In this document: positions 63,563-64,000 of the stretch, piece after piece
Layout of the letters: every line of letters starts with the position of its first letter
Position numbering within the stretch: the first letter of the stretch is position 1
Assembly (NCBI RefSeq): GCF_000224145.3
Contig: NC_020175.2
Location: 4,344,363 to 4,408,362, forward strand
Direction of reading: 5' to 3'
From: Ciona intestinalis
Taxonomy: Eukaryota > Chordata > Ascidiacea > Phlebobranchia > Cionidae
Length of the DNA stretch: 64,000 nucleotides
The notes under the pieces: model-generated
What the model was told of the DNA's origin: nothing
Seen by the model: only the letters and a program-made list of their open reading frames with translations
Databases searched by the model: none
Translations under genes and position numbers: made by a program

Positions 63563-64000
63563 TAATTATGCGATTTTGATTATTTTATACCATTTTATTA
63601 TGATTTTAGCTTTTTATACAAATTCTATTTCTGTAAGACTCATAGTGTAGTAAATACACATCTAACTATCAAGTTGCAATGGTCTATGCTATTATTTTAA
63701 CATGCATGTTATTTATACCACAGTAATATTGAATTATGACCAACCAGGCCTACATGCTCTATTTAAACTTGTGGTGCTAACTTACTTGTAATAACATTGT
63801 TTTCACTTCTATTGCATAAACAAAGTGTATAGGCTGCAGTAGTCGTACCCATACTGAAACGTTTCTATTCTATATGGCTGAATTTCTATAATGACACAAG
63901 TCAGCGGACCTGAACTTTAGGCAACAGATAGTACCGAAACAAACAGTTACATTATAAATGTGCCAGATATACAACTGTCCCCATACTCCTTCATGTTCAG
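63563..64000. other. Sequence downstream of TMEM138
   Basis: AT-rich 3' UTR and spacer to the window edge. No further coding exon, clear AATAAA or repeat family member was noticed. Confidence 0.45.

Overview
The window looks like tunicate genomic DNA, most likely Ciona. It is AT-rich, the genes are intron-rich chordate types, and two short-element families (a 190 bp inverted-repeat MITE and a tRNA-derived SINE) are scattered through introns and spacers as in Ciona. The species is inferred from gene content and repeats only. Exon structures below were built by hand from GT/AG sites, reading phase and family similarity. All joined phases are consistent.

Layout. (1) 98-3826 (+): the last six exons of a voltage-gated sodium channel, from domain IV S2 to the C-terminus. 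(2) 4185-5561 (-): an unrecognised two-exon gene, convergent with the channel; a 66-codon ORF lies beyond it. (3) 7501-13684 (-): an ERG/FLI-type ETS transcription factor in nine exons. (4) 13.7-33.1 kb: a large gene-poor spacer holding repeats and a few motif-level regulatory candidates. (5) 33292-42964 (+): a second, longer ERG/FLI factor in twelve exons with a TATA box, divergent from the first. (6) 46914-47852 (+): a small four-exon gene of unknown function. (7) 48.3-50.8 kb: a satellite-like array of 17 units of about 150 bp. (8) 51660-61647 (-): an 18-exon gene for an 881-residue hexosaminidase with the full bacterial chitobiase layout. (9) 61663-62132 (-): a partly resolved gene ending 15 nt upstream of the hexosaminidase start codon, operon-like. 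(10) 62258-63562 (+): TMEM138, a ciliary membrane protein, sharing a short bidirectional promoter with (9).

The most notable signals are as follows. The ETS-domain exons of the two inverted ERG/FLI genes carry near-identical tracts with sharp edges, although the rest of the genes has diverged, which points to gene conversion. The array appears to be built from the central part of the local SINE and shows a three-unit higher-order period. The sodium channel has a shortened domain IV S4/S4-S5 region and a canonical EF-hand loop. A bacterial-architecture chitobiase sits in an animal genome, possibly within an operon. No CRISPR array, rRNA or convincing tRNA gene was seen.
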